From JBCDBD01 sp039184335 (lineage in GTDB: Bacteria > Bacteroidota > Bacteroidia > Flavobacteriales > Flavobacteriaceae): DNA of 64,000 bases. Positions 25,838-35,507 of the stretch are shown piece by piece. Both the position numbers and the translations under genes were made by a program. The DNA is taken from assembly GCA_039184335.1 (NCBI GenBank), contig JBCDBD010000016.1, positions 3,188 through 67,187 on the forward strand, read 5' to 3'. How positions within the stretch are numbered: the stretch's first letter is position 1; every line of letters begins with the position of its first letter. A model generated the notes under the pieces. That model was not told the origin of the DNA. It did no database searches and worked only from the letters and a program-made list of their open reading frames with translations.

Positions 25838-27583
25838 ATGAATAAACTACTAAAATCCTTGGGTCCGATTCTCAAAAGAGCGATATGGAGTGGTCAACTC
25901 TTTACAGCGAAAGCTGAGTTAATTGCGCCGATTGATGATGTTTTGCCCGAATGGGATGTCAGGGTACAGGTCTCAGACGGATCCCATATTCTTCTGAATA
26001 TCTTTAAATCGAAAAAAGCCTTGGCTGAAGGCAAGGCCTTACCGGTAATTATGTGTGCCCACCCCTATGACAACCATTTGGTGCCCGCTTTGGGCAAGAC
26101 CCCTTTTAAGGGTGTGCCGCAACAATACCGGATTATTGATCAAGCGGGGAAGCCAAAATTTTCGACATTGACCAGTTGGGAGTCGCCAGACCCCAATTTT
26201 TGGGTCGGTAATGGGTATATTGTGGTGAATATGAACATGCCCGGGTTTGGGGGAAGCACCGGTGAAGCCACTACTTTTGCACCAAATCAGTCTAGGGCCT
26301 ACTATGATGTTATCGAATGGTTGGCGGCACAGCGATGGTGCGATGGTAATGTAGGATTGAACGGGGTAAGTTTTTTGGCCATCACACAATATCATGTGGC
26401 TGCATGCCAAGATTATGGCAACGGACCACCCAAAGCCCTAAAGTGCATATCTCCGTGGGAGGGAATTACCGATATGTACCGTGACCTATCCAATATGGGC
26501 GGCATACCCCAAGACGGGTTCCCTGCCTTTTGGTGGGCAACAGAGGTAAAAACAGCCATGACAGGAAATCCGAAACGATTTGTGGAAAGGCATGGTGGAG
26601 TACCTGCAGCTTGGTTAAGCAATCATCCATTCTTTGACGGGTTTTGGGAAGAAAAAAGGGCACCTCTTGAACATATTGAACTCCCTATTTTAACCTGTGT
26701 CTCCTTTTCGGATGTTGGCTTGCATACCAATGGTTCATATCGTTCTTTCACAGATGTAAATAGTAAAGAGAAATGGATGTACACCCATAGGGGTGGTAAA
26801 TGGGATGTATACTATAGTAAAGAGGTACAAGAACTTACGCTTCAGTTCATGGATCACTACCTAAAAGGGAAAAAAGACAATGGATGGGACAAGACACCAG
26901 CGGTCAGATTGGAGGTAAGGTCAAGCAGAGCGAAGATACATGAGGTGCGCGATGAGCGTGAATGGCCGATTGCCCGTACGGTTTATGAAAAATTTTACCT
27001 GTCGAAAATGAATGGTCTTGTTTTGACCAAGGCGGGTCAAGAAGATGAACTGTCATATCCTGCAAAAAAAGGAAGCCGAAAGTTCAATGTCACGTTTACC
27101 GAAAATACAGAAATAACGGGGCATGCCATGCTCCGTATCTGGATGGAATTGCGTTCTTCTGATGTAAGTCTAGATGATTTTAATGTGTATGCCGTTCTGA
27201 ATAAATATGATGCCCATGGAAAAAGAGTGCCTTTTTACGGAACGGTCGGCAATAAAAATGATGTAATCACCAGAGGGTATATGAGAGCCTCGTTGCGACA
27301 ATTGGATGAAGAAAAATCGACAGGGGCCATTCCTTATCAGTCATTTAAAAAGTATCAAAAACTGGGTGCAGAAGAAATTGTGTGTTTACACATTGCCTTT
27401 CCGCCTACTTCGGTATTTTTTTATGCGGGTGAGACCTTAGAGCTTATGGTTGCCTCCTATGAGGTATTTCAAAATGCCCCTATGGTCAAAGACAATAGAC
27501 TCAACAAAGGGGGAACCCACGTGCTCCATATCGGAGGGATGTATGATTCTTACCTGCAAGTACCCATAATTCCGCATCCGTAA
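25838..27583 (+). CDS. CocE/NonD family hydrolase
   Basis: 581 residues. The N-terminal alpha/beta-hydrolase domain matches the X-Pro dipeptidyl-peptidase/cocaine-esterase family: GNGYIVVNMNMPGFGGSTGE, a nucleophile region GNVGLNGVSFLAITQYHVAA (serine after GV), SPWEGITDMYRD, and late catalytic candidates in SFSDVGLHTNG and MYTHRGGKWD. The C-terminal jelly-roll (about 370-575) includes MLRIWMELRSSDVSLDDFNV. Such enzymes hydrolyse esters or acyl-amides. The elbow is GVSFL rather than GxSxG. It may be controlled by the divergent Crp-like gene. Confidence 0.9.
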   Translation: MNKLLKSLGPILKRAIWSGQLFTAKAELIAPIDDVLPEWDVRVQVSDGSHILLNIFKSKKALAEGKALPVIMCAHPYDNHLVPALGKTPFKGVPQQYRIIDQAGKPKFSTLTSWESPDPNFWVGNGYIVVNMNMPGFGGSTGEATTFAPNQSRAYYDVIEWLAAQRWCDGNVGLNGVSFLAITQYHVAACQDYGNGPPKALKCISPWEGITDMYRDLSNMGGIPQDGFPAFWWATEVKTAMTGNPKRFVERHGGVPAAWLSNHPFFDGFWEEKRAPLEHIELPILTCVSFSDVGLHTNGSYRSFTDVNSKEKWMYTHRGGKWDVYYSKEVQELTLQFMDHYLKGKKDNGWDKTPAVRLEVRSSRAKIHEVRDEREWPIARTVYEKFYLSKMNGLVLTKAGQEDELSYPAKKGSRKFNVTFTENTEITGHAMLRIWMELRSSDVSLDDFNVYAVLNKYDAHGKRVPFYGTVGNKNDVITRGYMRASLRQLDEEKSTGAIPYQSFKKYQKLGAEEIVCLHIAFPPTSVFFYAGETLELMVASYEVFQNAPMVKDNRLNKGGTHVLHIGGMYDSYLQVPIIPHP

Positions 27584-27609
27584 GGGGTTGATAGGTCTAT
27601 TTTTGCATG

Positions 27610-28062
27610 TCATTGCCGGGAGGTGTCATTAAATTGCCAAAGCACGTTTACGATTTGCCATTTTTCATTGAGCTTAATGATATGTAGGTAATCGATCCAT
27701 TCATCGGCAATAAGTTTGGCCGAGGCCATTTTACTGGTGACATCAAGTAAGATTACCTCCTTTTTTGGTTTTTCAGGAAACTTATCCCCATTCTGATTAT
27801 AAGATTCGGCCAATAAGATCATCGCATCTGTAAACGTCTCCCGCAAATATTCCTTTTGTGTCGACTTATCGGTCCAAAATGTGCGTTTTACCATTCTTGG
27901 ATGTACAGCCCGTTCAAATTGCTCAGGCTTTACATGATGCTGTGATTCAATATAGTCTAAGACTACCTGCTTGATTTGAAGGGAGTCTTGTTTGGTTTGG
28001 GCACCCACATCAAAAGTTGCCCAAAAACAGCTACATAATAATAAAATAATTGTTTTTTCCAT
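27610..28062 (-). CDS. Putative lumazine-binding (NTF2-like) secreted protein
   Basis: 150 residues from the ATG at 28062, which gives a signal peptide (EKTIILLLCSCFWATFDVGAQ). The mature protein fits the Lumazine_bd_2 family: IKQVVLDYIESQHHVKPEQF, RAVHPRMVKRTFW, REVTFTD-like MILLAESYN and C-terminal strands ASAKLIADEWIDYLHIIKL, NEKWQIVNVLWQF. Substrate unknown. It follows the HXXEE gene by 73 nt on the same strand. Confidence 0.82.
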   Translation of the reverse strand: MEKTIILLLCSCFWATFDVGAQTKQDSLQIKQVVLDYIESQHHVKPEQFERAVHPRMVKRTFWTDKSTQKEYLRETFTDAMILLAESYNQNGDKFPEKPKKEVILLDVTSKMASAKLIADEWIDYLHIIKLNEKWQIVNVLWQFNDTSRQ

Positions 28063-28135
28063 GATTAAGCTTTTGTCTATGAGGTATTTATTTAAGATAA
28101 ATATTTGATGAGGCATTACCTCCCAAAGTACTAGC

Positions 28136-28897
28136 TCATTTTTTTTTGAATAAGATAGCAGGTAGTATTGACCACAAAACCAAAAGCATCCAATACAGGT
28201 ACTCTGGAATAACGTTGAACCAATTTGCGGCAAGCAGGCCGCCAACCATGATAACATGTGCTAAAAAAGCCCAGATAAAACCAAAAATGATGGGTCTTTT
28301 AAAACCTTGGTCCAATTTGGTGGTCTTTCTGACTATCCAAAAATAAAGCGGCAAAAAGAGTAATGCTGAGGTCAACAATCCAGGATTGTATTCAAATTTT
28401 GCAATGGCTGCGGCAATATGCACCAATCCATTGACAAAAATGATACCGGCCATGGCAAAAAAGGGAAATATGTGTTTTGGGCTTCGCCATATGGCCAACG
28501 ATCCGACCAGCCAGACCAAGGAGGTGTTGATGACAAAAATACTTTCTTTGGTCAATGGTTTGATGGTAGTACTTGGCACACCCAAGTTGCTTAGAATAAA
28601 ATTATTGTTATAATTATAGAAGGCATAAACATTTCCATAAAGGTCTATCCAGTGCTCTTCAAATTGGTGTAAAATGTAAGCTATCAACATCAGTACACCA
28701 AGAAAGCGTATGCTTTTAAAAAGGTCTTGGAGTTTTTCTTGTCCAAAAAATGCAAAAATTCCAATCCCAAGAAAGGGGATGGCGTATGTGCCAATTTTCA
28801 TCCAATGGGCAATCAAAAAATCATATTGCCCCATCGGTAACCAAAGCATGAAAAAAAGAACGAGCACACTGGCAGATACGAATTGGTCATTTTTCAT
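28136..28897 (-). CDS. HXXEE domain membrane protein
   Basis: 253 residues with about seven or eight hydrophobic helices. The family motif HQFEEH (H-x-x-E-E) is near residue 77 in YILHQFEEHWIDLYGN, and a second conserved region is GLVHIAAAIAKFEYNPGLLT. The motif suggests a metal- or proton-binding site in the membrane, but no function is established for the family. It has a Lys-rich C-terminus. It probably shares a transcript with the lumazine-binding-like gene downstream. Confidence 0.88.
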   Translation of the reverse strand: MKNDQFVSASVLVLFFMLWLPMGQYDFLIAHWMKIGTYAIPFLGIGIFAFFGQEKLQDLFKSIRFLGVLMLIAYILHQFEEHWIDLYGNVYAFYNYNNNFILSNLGVPSTTIKPLTKESIFVINTSLVWLVGSLAIWRSPKHIFPFFAMAGIIFVNGLVHIAAAIAKFEYNPGLLTSALLFLPLYFWIVRKTTKLDQGFKRPIIFGFIWAFLAHVIMVGGLLAANWFNVIPEYLYWMLLVLWSILPAILFKKK

Positions 28898-28979
28898 GGT
28901 ACTGTCATTTTAATGGACAAAAATGTAGGCCTATCGTTAATGGGGGATCGTTTTTTCCATATTTTAATAAAGATCAGGC

Positions 28980-29774
28980 TTAATTAATGGTAATGCCTAC
29001 GTAATACCCTTCGTTGCCCCTGACATTAAAAACGGTATTGTCTTCAAAAATGAGGTATTGTCCTTTAATGCCTTTCAAGACTCCTAGGTATGAGGGTGTC
29101 TTGTCTAGATTTAGGCTCTTTACCTTTTCAGGGTATTGCAATACTGGAAATTCTATGTGGGTCTCGCCATTTGCATCTATAAAATAAGCAATTGCCTCTT
29201 CAGGAATATGTGGTTTGAGCTTGTCTCGCCATTCGATCAGATTGACATCTTGTAAGCGGTTGGTGAGCATTTTTTGCCAACTTGTCTTATCGCTTACATG
29301 TGCCTTAAAGGCCACTTCTGTGATACCTGCCAAATAGCGATTGGGTACTTCGGCTATGGCTAGGGCTTCATGTGCCCCCTGGTCGATCCATCGGGTAGGC
29401 ACCTGTGATTTTCGGGTTACCCCAACCTTCACATTGCTCGAATTGGCCAAATATACAATGTGTGGCTGTAACTGAACCCGTTTCTCATATTCCAAATCAC
29501 GATCTTCTTGGTCTAGATGGGCAGTACTCAGTTCAGGTTTCATGATCCATTCACCAGCGGCTGGGGTTTCATAAAAACAGGGTTTGCAAAAGCCTTGTCG
29601 GTAAATGGGCCTATTACGGCCACAGTTTAGACATTGAAATTTGATGAAGTCTAACTGTATGGTCTTGTTCAACGCTTGGTTCATGTTGAGAAAGTCGTCA
29701 TCAAAGACCAAGTAGTATTGAATCGGACTTGCGAACTCAGTCTGCATTTTTTGGAGCACCCCTTCGTATAGCAT
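28980..29774 (-). CDS. DUF2797 domain protein with zinc-ribbon-like cysteines
   Basis: 264 residues. The N-terminal third has FQCLNCGRNRPIYRQGFCKP followed by CFYE, four cysteines in two CxxC pairs typical of a zinc site. The middle has VYLANSSNVKVGVTRKSQVP, with a layout like GIY-YIG nuclease strands, and TRWIDQGA. The C-terminal half has LKSLNLDKTPSYLGVLKGIK and GQYLIFEDNTVFNVRG. The family is conserved in Bacteroidota and others but unassigned. It is divergent from the GH3 gene. Confidence 0.9.
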   Translation of the reverse strand: MLYEGVLQKMQTEFASPIQYYLVFDDDFLNMNQALNKTIQLDFIKFQCLNCGRNRPIYRQGFCKPCFYETPAAGEWIMKPELSTAHLDQEDRDLEYEKRVQLQPHIVYLANSSNVKVGVTRKSQVPTRWIDQGAHEALAIAEVPNRYLAGITEVAFKAHVSDKTSWQKMLTNRLQDVNLIEWRDKLKPHIPEEAIAYFIDANGETHIEFPVLQYPEKVKSLNLDKTPSYLGVLKGIKGQYLIFEDNTVFNVRGNEGYYVGITIN

Positions 29775-29867
29775 GTTTTTTTGAAGTTTAAGCGAATTTG
29801 ACTATGAAAACTTTTAAGGCTATTTTAGCTATTGACCGAACTGTTTTCTAGGCTAAATATACCTAAA

Positions 29868-31382
29868 ATGCCAATACCTTTATTCAATTCCATCGCATCT
29901 TGGCTGTTGAAAAAACGCTACCACCAGATTGAACTCTTTTTGAAATATCCTGCTGATGTACAAGACGAGGTATTACGACAGTTATTGTTCATTTCAAAGG
30001 ATACTGTGTATGGAAAGACCTATGGTTTTGATTCGATAAACACCTATGAAGTGTTCACTGAACGAATGCCCTTGGTCAACTATGAACAGATCGCACCCAC
30101 CATAGAGCGTACCCGTCAAGGGGAACAGAATATCTTTTGGCCCACCCAGATTAAATGGTTTGCCAAAAGCAGTGGTACAACAAATGCGAAAAGCAAGTTT
30201 ATTCCCGTAAGCACTGAGGCCCTAGAAGATTGTCATTACAAATCAAGCAAAGATTTGCTATGTCTGTACCTGAACAACAATGAGAATTCACAATTGTTTA
30301 ATGGTAAGAGCCTGCGACTAGGTGGAAGTAAAGAACTTTACGAAGATAATGGTACTTTTTTTGGCGATTTGTCCGCAATTTTGATTGATAACATGCCCTT
30401 ATGGGCAGAGTATAGCAGTACACCAAGTAATAAGGTATCGTTAATGAGCGAGTGGGAATCGAAGCTAAAGGCTATTATTGAAGAAAGTATTCACGAAAAT
30501 GTTACCAGTTTGGCCGGAGTACCTTCTTGGATGTTGGTGCTCTTGAACAATGTTATCGAAAAAACAGGAAAAAACCATTTGTTTGAGGTCTGGGAAAATC
30601 TTGAGGTCTATTTTCATGGTGGTGTCAGTTTTGCCCCGTATAGAGAACAGTACAAAAAATTATTGCCGAGACAACGTTTTAACTACTATGAGACCTATAA
30701 TGCTTCAGAAGGCTTTTTTGCCATTCAGGACCAAAACAATACTGAAGATTTATTGCTCATGCTCGATTATGGTATTTTTTATGAGTTTATCCCTATGGAT
30801 GCCTATGGAAAGCAAGGCCAACGTGCGTTTCCGATTTGGGAAGTGGAAACCGGGGTCAACTATGCCATGGTGATTACGACCAATGCAGGTTTATGGCGGT
30901 ACAAGATTGGTGACACGGTTCGCTTTACATCCACAAATCCATATCGGATTCGGGTAACGGGCAGAACCAAACATTTTATCAATGCCTTTGGTGAAGAATT
31001 GATCATCGAAAATGCTGAAGAGGCCTTAAAACAGATATGCGTAAAAACGAAATCTGAAATTAAAGAATATACGGCAGCACCCATTTTTATGAAAGATAAT
31101 GAAAAGGGCGCCCACGAGTGGATTATCGAATTTCGAACACCACCTGATGATATCGATTACTTTACTGAATTTTTGGACAATGCCCTAAAATCATTAAACT
31201 CAGATTATGAGGCAAAAAGATATAACAATACTACTTTGAGGATGCCCAAGATTCATATTGCCAGGGCGAATTTGTTTTACGATTGGTTGAAATCAAAAGA
31301 CAAATTAGGAGGGCAACATAAGATTCCCCGATTATCGAATGAAAGGGATTACGTCGAAGAATTGCTTCAAATGAACAAATAA
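29868..31382 (+). CDS. GH3-family acyl-acid-amido synthetase homologue
   Basis: 504 residues from the ATG at 29868. The adenylate-forming signature is present: FAKSSGTTNAKSKFIPVS (ATP phosphate loop), YNASEGFFAIQ, and YKIGDTVRF then RVTGRTKHFINAFGEELI. Plant GH3 enzymes join acyl acids such as auxin or jasmonate to amino acids; bacterial members are widespread and their substrates are mostly unknown. A weak promoter-like TTG-N20-TATTTTAG lies near 29798-29828. The next gene on the strand is a small alpha/beta hydrolase 77 nt on. Confidence 0.9.
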   Translation: MPIPLFNSIASWLLKKRYHQIELFLKYPADVQDEVLRQLLFISKDTVYGKTYGFDSINTYEVFTERMPLVNYEQIAPTIERTRQGEQNIFWPTQIKWFAKSSGTTNAKSKFIPVSTEALEDCHYKSSKDLLCLYLNNNENSQLFNGKSLRLGGSKELYEDNGTFFGDLSAILIDNMPLWAEYSSTPSNKVSLMSEWESKLKAIIEESIHENVTSLAGVPSWMLVLLNNVIEKTGKNHLFEVWENLEVYFHGGVSFAPYREQYKKLLPRQRFNYYETYNASEGFFAIQDQNNTEDLLLMLDYGIFYEFIPMDAYGKQGQRAFPIWEVETGVNYAMVITTNAGLWRYKIGDTVRFTSTNPYRIRVTGRTKHFINAFGEELIIENAEEALKQICVKTKSEIKEYTAAPIFMKDNEKGAHEWIIEFRTPPDDIDYFTEFLDNALKSLNSDYEAKRYNNTTLRMPKIHIARANLFYDWLKSKDKLGGQHKIPRLSNERDYVEELLQMNK

Positions 31383-31459
31383 ATAGGGTTTTTATTCGTT
31401 AATTGTTCAACTTTAGTATCCAACGTTATACCTCAACCTTAGTAAACAAACAAATCAAT

Positions 31460-31999
31460 ATGGCAGAAAAGCTTGTAGTTCTTTCAGATATGTGGGGCGT
31501 TAAGAAAGGCCTCTGGATAACATCTTATTTTGGTTATCTTCAGCAGTATTATGATATCACCTTCTATGATTGTCAGCAACTTGCAAATCTAGATGTTGCC
31601 GTTTCCACTGAAGAAAATGTACACCAGGCATTTGTAGAAGGGGGTATTGACACGGCTGTCAGGCACTTGTTGGAGAAAGAAAATGTGCCAAGCCATTATT
31701 TGGCATTCAGCACTGGGGGCACCATTGCTTGGAAAGCAGCCCTAAACGGATTGCCCATAAAGTCGTTGACCGCAATTTCCCCGACTAGAATACGTTTTGA
31801 GACAGAAAGTCCAAAATGTGATTTGCAGTTGATATTTGGAGAAAGTGATGAATTTAGGCCACAGGGGCAATGGGCAAAGAAGGTAGGGGTCGCAATGAAC
31901 CTTGTGCCCAAGTTTGGCCATCAGCTTTACAGCGATGAAAAGATCATTGGTGAGGTGTGTCTGGGGTTATTACAGAAAGTAACCCGAAAGGCGGTCTGA
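31460..31999 (+). CDS. Small alpha/beta hydrolase-like protein
   Basis: 179 residues from the ATG at 31460. It begins LVVLSDMWGVKKGLW and has an elbow YLAFSTGGTIAWKAA, an acid in FGESDEFRP and a histidine in PKFGHQLYS, so a Ser-Asp-His triad is plausible. It is shorter than most hydrolases, with a minimal cap. The substrate is unknown. It converges on clpX with no spacing (31999/32000). Confidence 0.75.
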   Translation: MAEKLVVLSDMWGVKKGLWITSYFGYLQQYYDITFYDCQQLANLDVAVSTEENVHQAFVEGGIDTAVRHLLEKENVPSHYLAFSTGGTIAWKAALNGLPIKSLTAISPTRIRFETESPKCDLQLIFGESDEFRPQGQWAKKVGVAMNLVPKFGHQLYSDEKIIGEVCLGLLQKVTRKAV

Positions 32000-33235
32000 T
32001 CAAGAAACTGCTTTTAATTTTTTAATCGTCTCGTAAGATAGCTTTTCCTCGGCATAGGCCTTGGTCACCTTAAACTCTTTTTCTTCACTGCTGGGTAAGG
32101 TGAACATGGCATCTGTGAACACTGCTTCACATAATGAGCGTAGTCCACGGGCCCCAAGTTTATATTCGATTGCTTTTTCAACGATATAATTGAGTGCTTG
32201 TTCAGTAATACTGAACACAATGCCATCCATAGCAAACAGTTTTTCGTACTGTTTGATGATGGCATTTTTGGGCTCGGTCAAGATTGCCCTTAAGGTCTTC
32301 TGGTCTAAAGGGTTCATGTGGGTAAGTACGGGTAATCGACCAATGATTTCTGGAATTAGCCCAAATTCCTTTAAATCCTTGGGAATAATGTACTGTAGAA
32401 TGTTTTCGTTGTCCAACCGGTCTTCAGCCTTTGATGCACTGTACCCTACAGCTTGCATGTTCAGTCTTTTGGTGATGATACGCTCAATACCATCAAATGC
32501 ACCGCCAGCAACAAAAAGTATGTTTTCGGTATTGACCTCGATGAATTTTTGGTCAGGGTGTTTTCTTCCTCCTTTTGGTGGAACATTTACTACAGTTCCT
32601 TCCAATAATTTTAAGAGCCCTTGTTGTACACCCTCGCCTGAAACATCCCTAGTAATTGAGGGATTGTCACTTTTTCGGGCAATTTTGTCAATTTCATCAA
32701 TGAATACAATACCACGTTCAGCCTTTTCCAAATTGTAATCGGCGGCTTGCAGCAATCGTGTCAATATGCTTTCTACATCTTCACCTACATAACCCGCTTC
32801 GGTTAAAACAGTCGCATCTACGATTGCCAAGGGTACATTCAGCATTTTTGCAATGGTCTTGGCCATAAGGGTTTTGCCAGTACCGGTTTGTCCGACCATG
32901 ATGATATTGCTTTTTTGTATCTCAACATCATCGTCCTTACTTGTGGGCTGTAACAATCTTTTGTAATGGTTGTAGACTGCAACTGACATGACTTTCTTGG
33001 TACGTTCTTGACCAATAACAAATGTGTCTAAAAAAACCTTGATTTCCATGGGCTTTTTCAGTACCAATTCTGAAGAAAGATCATTGTTCTTGGTCTGCTT
33101 TGATTCTTCGGCCACAATACTATGTGCCTGTTCAATGCAACGGTCACAAATATGGGCATCCAGTCCTGCTATCAAAAGGTTCGTTTCTGGCTTTTTTCTT
33201 CCACAAAATGAGCATTCCAAGTTTTCTTTTGCCAT
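32000..33235 (-). CDS. clpX: ATP-dependent Clp protease ATP-binding subunit ClpX
   Basis: 411 residues. The N-terminal zinc-binding domain has Cys8, Cys11, Cys30 and Cys33 (CSFCGRKK ... HICDRC). The AAA+ core has Walker A VGQTGTGKTL, Walker B GIVFIDEIDKIARK, pore-loop and sensor regions (EGVQQGLLKLLEGT) and the C-terminal GARGLRSL sensor 2. It unfolds tagged substrates and feeds them to ClpP, whose gene lies just upstream on the same strand. Confidence 0.98.
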   Translation of the reverse strand: MAKENLECSFCGRKKPETNLLIAGLDAHICDRCIEQAHSIVAEESKQTKNNDLSSELVLKKPMEIKVFLDTFVIGQERTKKVMSVAVYNHYKRLLQPTSKDDDVEIQKSNIIMVGQTGTGKTLMAKTIAKMLNVPLAIVDATVLTEAGYVGEDVESILTRLLQAADYNLEKAERGIVFIDEIDKIARKSDNPSITRDVSGEGVQQGLLKLLEGTVVNVPPKGGRKHPDQKFIEVNTENILFVAGGAFDGIERIITKRLNMQAVGYSASKAEDRLDNENILQYIIPKDLKEFGLIPEIIGRLPVLTHMNPLDQKTLRAILTEPKNAIIKQYEKLFAMDGIVFSITEQALNYIVEKAIEYKLGARGLRSLCEAVFTDAMFTLPSSEEKEFKVTKAYAEEKLSYETIKKLKAVS

Positions 33236-33323
33236 ATCAGTGCTTTGTGTTCAACAATTAACGCTTAAATTATCAAAAATGATACTCATGCAATGTGCCA
33301 TGTAGGCATTCTTTATACCTATT

Positions 33324-34004
33324 TTAGGACTTCTCCCTTACTAAGATTTCATCAATCATACCATATTTTAATGCTTCTTCCGCTTTCATCCAGTAATCAC
33401 GGTCGCTGTCTTCATAGACTTTTTCAAAAGTTTGCCCTGAATGTTGTGCAATGATTTGATACAGTTCGTCTTTTATTTTCAATACTTCCTTTGCTGCGAT
33501 TTCAATATCGCTAGCTTGCCCTTGTGCTCCTGACAAGGGTTGGTGGATCATGACACGTGAGTGGGTCAATCCGCTTCGCTTGCCTGATTCCCCTGCACAG
33601 AGCAACACAGCGGCCATTGATGCTGCAATTCCGGTACATATGGTCGCTACATCAGGTTTGATGAACTGCATGGTGTCATAGATGCCGAGTCCGGCGTAAA
33701 CACTTCCTCCTGGCGAGTTGATATATATTTGGATATCTTTTGATGCATCGGCACTTTCTAAAAAAAGAAGCTGTGCCTGCACAATGTTCGCTACCTGATC
33801 ATTAATGCCCGTACCCAAGAAAATAATACGGTCCATCATCAATCTGGAGAATACATCCATGGCTATGGCATTCAGTTGGCGTTCTTCGATAATGTTCGGG
33901 GTCATGCCCACCGGATACATGCTGCTAACAATACTATCGTAGTGCATACTGTTTATACCATGGTGCTTGGTGGCATAGCTTTTAAATTCTTTTGAATAAT
34001 CCAT
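33324..34004 (-). CDS. clpP: ATP-dependent Clp protease proteolytic subunit ClpP
   Basis: 226 residues. The serine protease triad is visible: Ser129 in TGIAASMAAV, His154 in VMIHQPLSGAQG, and an Asp in the DSDRDYWM segment. INSPGGSVYAGLGIYDT is the oligomer-handle region. The N-terminus is longer than in E. coli and may include a short propeptide. It lies between tig and clpX, the usual order, and a strong tig terminator separates it from tig. Confidence 0.98.
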   Translation of the reverse strand: MDYSKEFKSYATKHHGINSMHYDSIVSSMYPVGMTPNIIEERQLNAIAMDVFSRLMMDRIIFLGTGINDQVANIVQAQLLFLESADASKDIQIYINSPGGSVYAGLGIYDTMQFIKPDVATICTGIAASMAAVLLCAGESGKRSGLTHSRVMIHQPLSGAQGQASDIEIAAKEVLKIKDELYQIIAQHSGQTFEKVYEDSDRDYWMKAEEALKYGMIDEILVREKS

Positions 34005-34032
34005 AGGATCTTAAATCGTCACTATTATTAAT

Positions 34033-34066
34033 AAAAAAAGGTGCCGAAAATAATATTTTCGGCACC
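34033..34066 (-). terminator. Rho-independent terminator after tig
   Basis: A 12-bp perfect stem (34040-34051 with 34055-34066) with a 3-nt loop, followed on the minus strand by seven Ts (34039-34033). It lies 28 nt downstream of the tig stop and upstream of clpP, so clpP expression needs read-through or its own promoter. Confidence 0.88.
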
Positions 34067-34093
34067 GTAAAGATACTTATTTTAAGCCAAAGG

Positions 34094-35416
34094 TTAATTG
34101 TAAACCTCTTTCACAAAATTGTCATAGGTTACTTCCTTTACCTTTAGGTTCGCTTTTTCTTTATAAAGCTTCAATAGTTTTTGGCTCATCAATTGCTCTG
34201 AGAGTCGTTTTACCTCATCTTGATTGCCCAAAATTCGAGTGGCAATGTTCTCAAGCTCTTCTTCTTTGGGATCGAGGTGCCCGTATTGTGCCATTTGCGA
34301 CTTGATGAAACCTTTTGCAAATTCTTTCAATTCATCCAATTGTACCTGTAGGTCGTTCTCTTTTATGATTTTACCTTCAATCAACTGGTATCTAAGTCCT
34401 TTTTCTGATTTTTCAAATTCTTCTTTGGCCTCATCGTCAGAAAGGGTTTTTTCGCCACTGATTTGAATCCATTTTTTTAAGAACTCCTTAGGCAAGTCGA
34501 ACTTGGTAACCTCTATCAACCTTTCTGTGATATCATTTAAGAGCTTTTGGTCAGACTGTTGCAAAAATTGATTTTCAGAATCTGTCTTTATTTTTTCCTT
34601 CAGTTCTTCTTCTGATTTTACAACATCTTTACCGAACAATTTGTCAAAGAGTTCTTGGTCTAGTTCAGCAGGTTGCCTTTCATTGATTTCTTCAATGGTG
34701 AATGAGATCTCGATGTTCAGTTTTTCCGCTTTTTCTCTATCAATACCCAAGGCAGATGAAAGTAGGTGGGGTTCCTTGAACAATCCTTTGGTCTTTAAGT
34801 TGACCACGGTGCCGACATTTTTGCCCAATAGGGCTTCTACCGCTTTCTTGTTTTTTATTTTGTCGATTTCAATGGTGCTTTTTTGGTCAACTTGTTCTGT
34901 TTCGTTCTTGAAGGTACCTGTAACCTCATCGTTTTTTCCTACTTCGTTTTTTGAAACAAGTTTGCCGTATTGTTTTTGGATACGTTCTACTTGCTCGTCA
35001 ACCATTTTCTTGTCAGCAACTATTTTATACTGGGTAATTGCTTTTCTTGTTTTTAATTGCACTTCAAAATCGGGGGCAAGTCCTAATTCAAATTCAAAGT
35101 CAAAATCTTCGTTGTCCCAATTAAAGTTCTCCTGTTGCTTAGGGAGTGGATTTCCCAATACATCCAATTTCTCTTCGGTGAGGTATTTGTTGAGATTTTC
35201 TTGGAGCAGTTTGTTCACTTCAACAACCAAAACCGCTTTTCCATACTGTTTTTTGATGAGACCAATAGGAACTTGACCTTTTCGAAAACCAGGTATATTT
35301 GCCTGTTTTCTGTAATCGTTCAAAATCTTATTGACCTTATCTTCGTAATCAGTTTTGCTGATGGCTACTTTAACTATTGCATTTAGCTCGTCAATCTGCT
35401 CTTTGGTAATGTTCAT
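34094..35416 (-). CDS. tig: Trigger factor
   Basis: 440 residues from the ATG at 35416 (MNITKEQIDELN). The ribosome-binding domain includes IPGFRKGQVPIGLIKKQYGK (GFRxGxxP signature near residue 40). A middle PPIase-like domain and an extended C-terminal arm domain rich in Lys/Glu follow. It is the ribosome-associated folding chaperone. Upstream starts exist but would extend past the consensus promoter at 35447-35477, which supports the chosen start. Confidence 0.95.
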   Translation of the reverse strand: MNITKEQIDELNAIVKVAISKTDYEDKVNKILNDYRKQANIPGFRKGQVPIGLIKKQYGKAVLVVEVNKLLQENLNKYLTEEKLDVLGNPLPKQQENFNWDNEDFDFEFELGLAPDFEVQLKTRKAITQYKIVADKKMVDEQVERIQKQYGKLVSKNEVGKNDEVTGTFKNETEQVDQKSTIEIDKIKNKKAVEALLGKNVGTVVNLKTKGLFKEPHLLSSALGIDREKAEKLNIEISFTIEEINERQPAELDQELFDKLFGKDVVKSEEELKEKIKTDSENQFLQQSDQKLLNDITERLIEVTKFDLPKEFLKKWIQISGEKTLSDDEAKEEFEKSEKGLRYQLIEGKIIKENDLQVQLDELKEFAKGFIKSQMAQYGHLDPKEEELENIATRILGNQDEVKRLSEQLMSQKLLKLYKEKANLKVKEVTYDNFVKEVYN

Positions 35417-35446
35417 CTCTCTACGGTTTGCAATTAAAAAATGGGT

Positions 35447-35477
35447 GGCAAAAGTAGTACATTTAAAAGAGCAGCAC
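35447..35477 (-). promoter_or_regulatory. Bacteroidota-type promoter for tig
   Basis: On the minus strand, TTG (35477-35475), 20 nt, then TACTTTTG (35454-35447), an exact TTG-N20-TAnnTTTG match. The expected transcript start is about 25 nt before the tig ATG. Confidence 0.65.
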
Positions 35478-35507
35478 AACTTTTAAAGTGTTGAAAAACA
35501 AATAAAA

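Noticed and set aside
34641..35276. 211-residue plus-strand frame opposite tig
   Set aside because: Low-complexity Ser/Phe-rich antisense of a Lys/Glu-rich essential gene.
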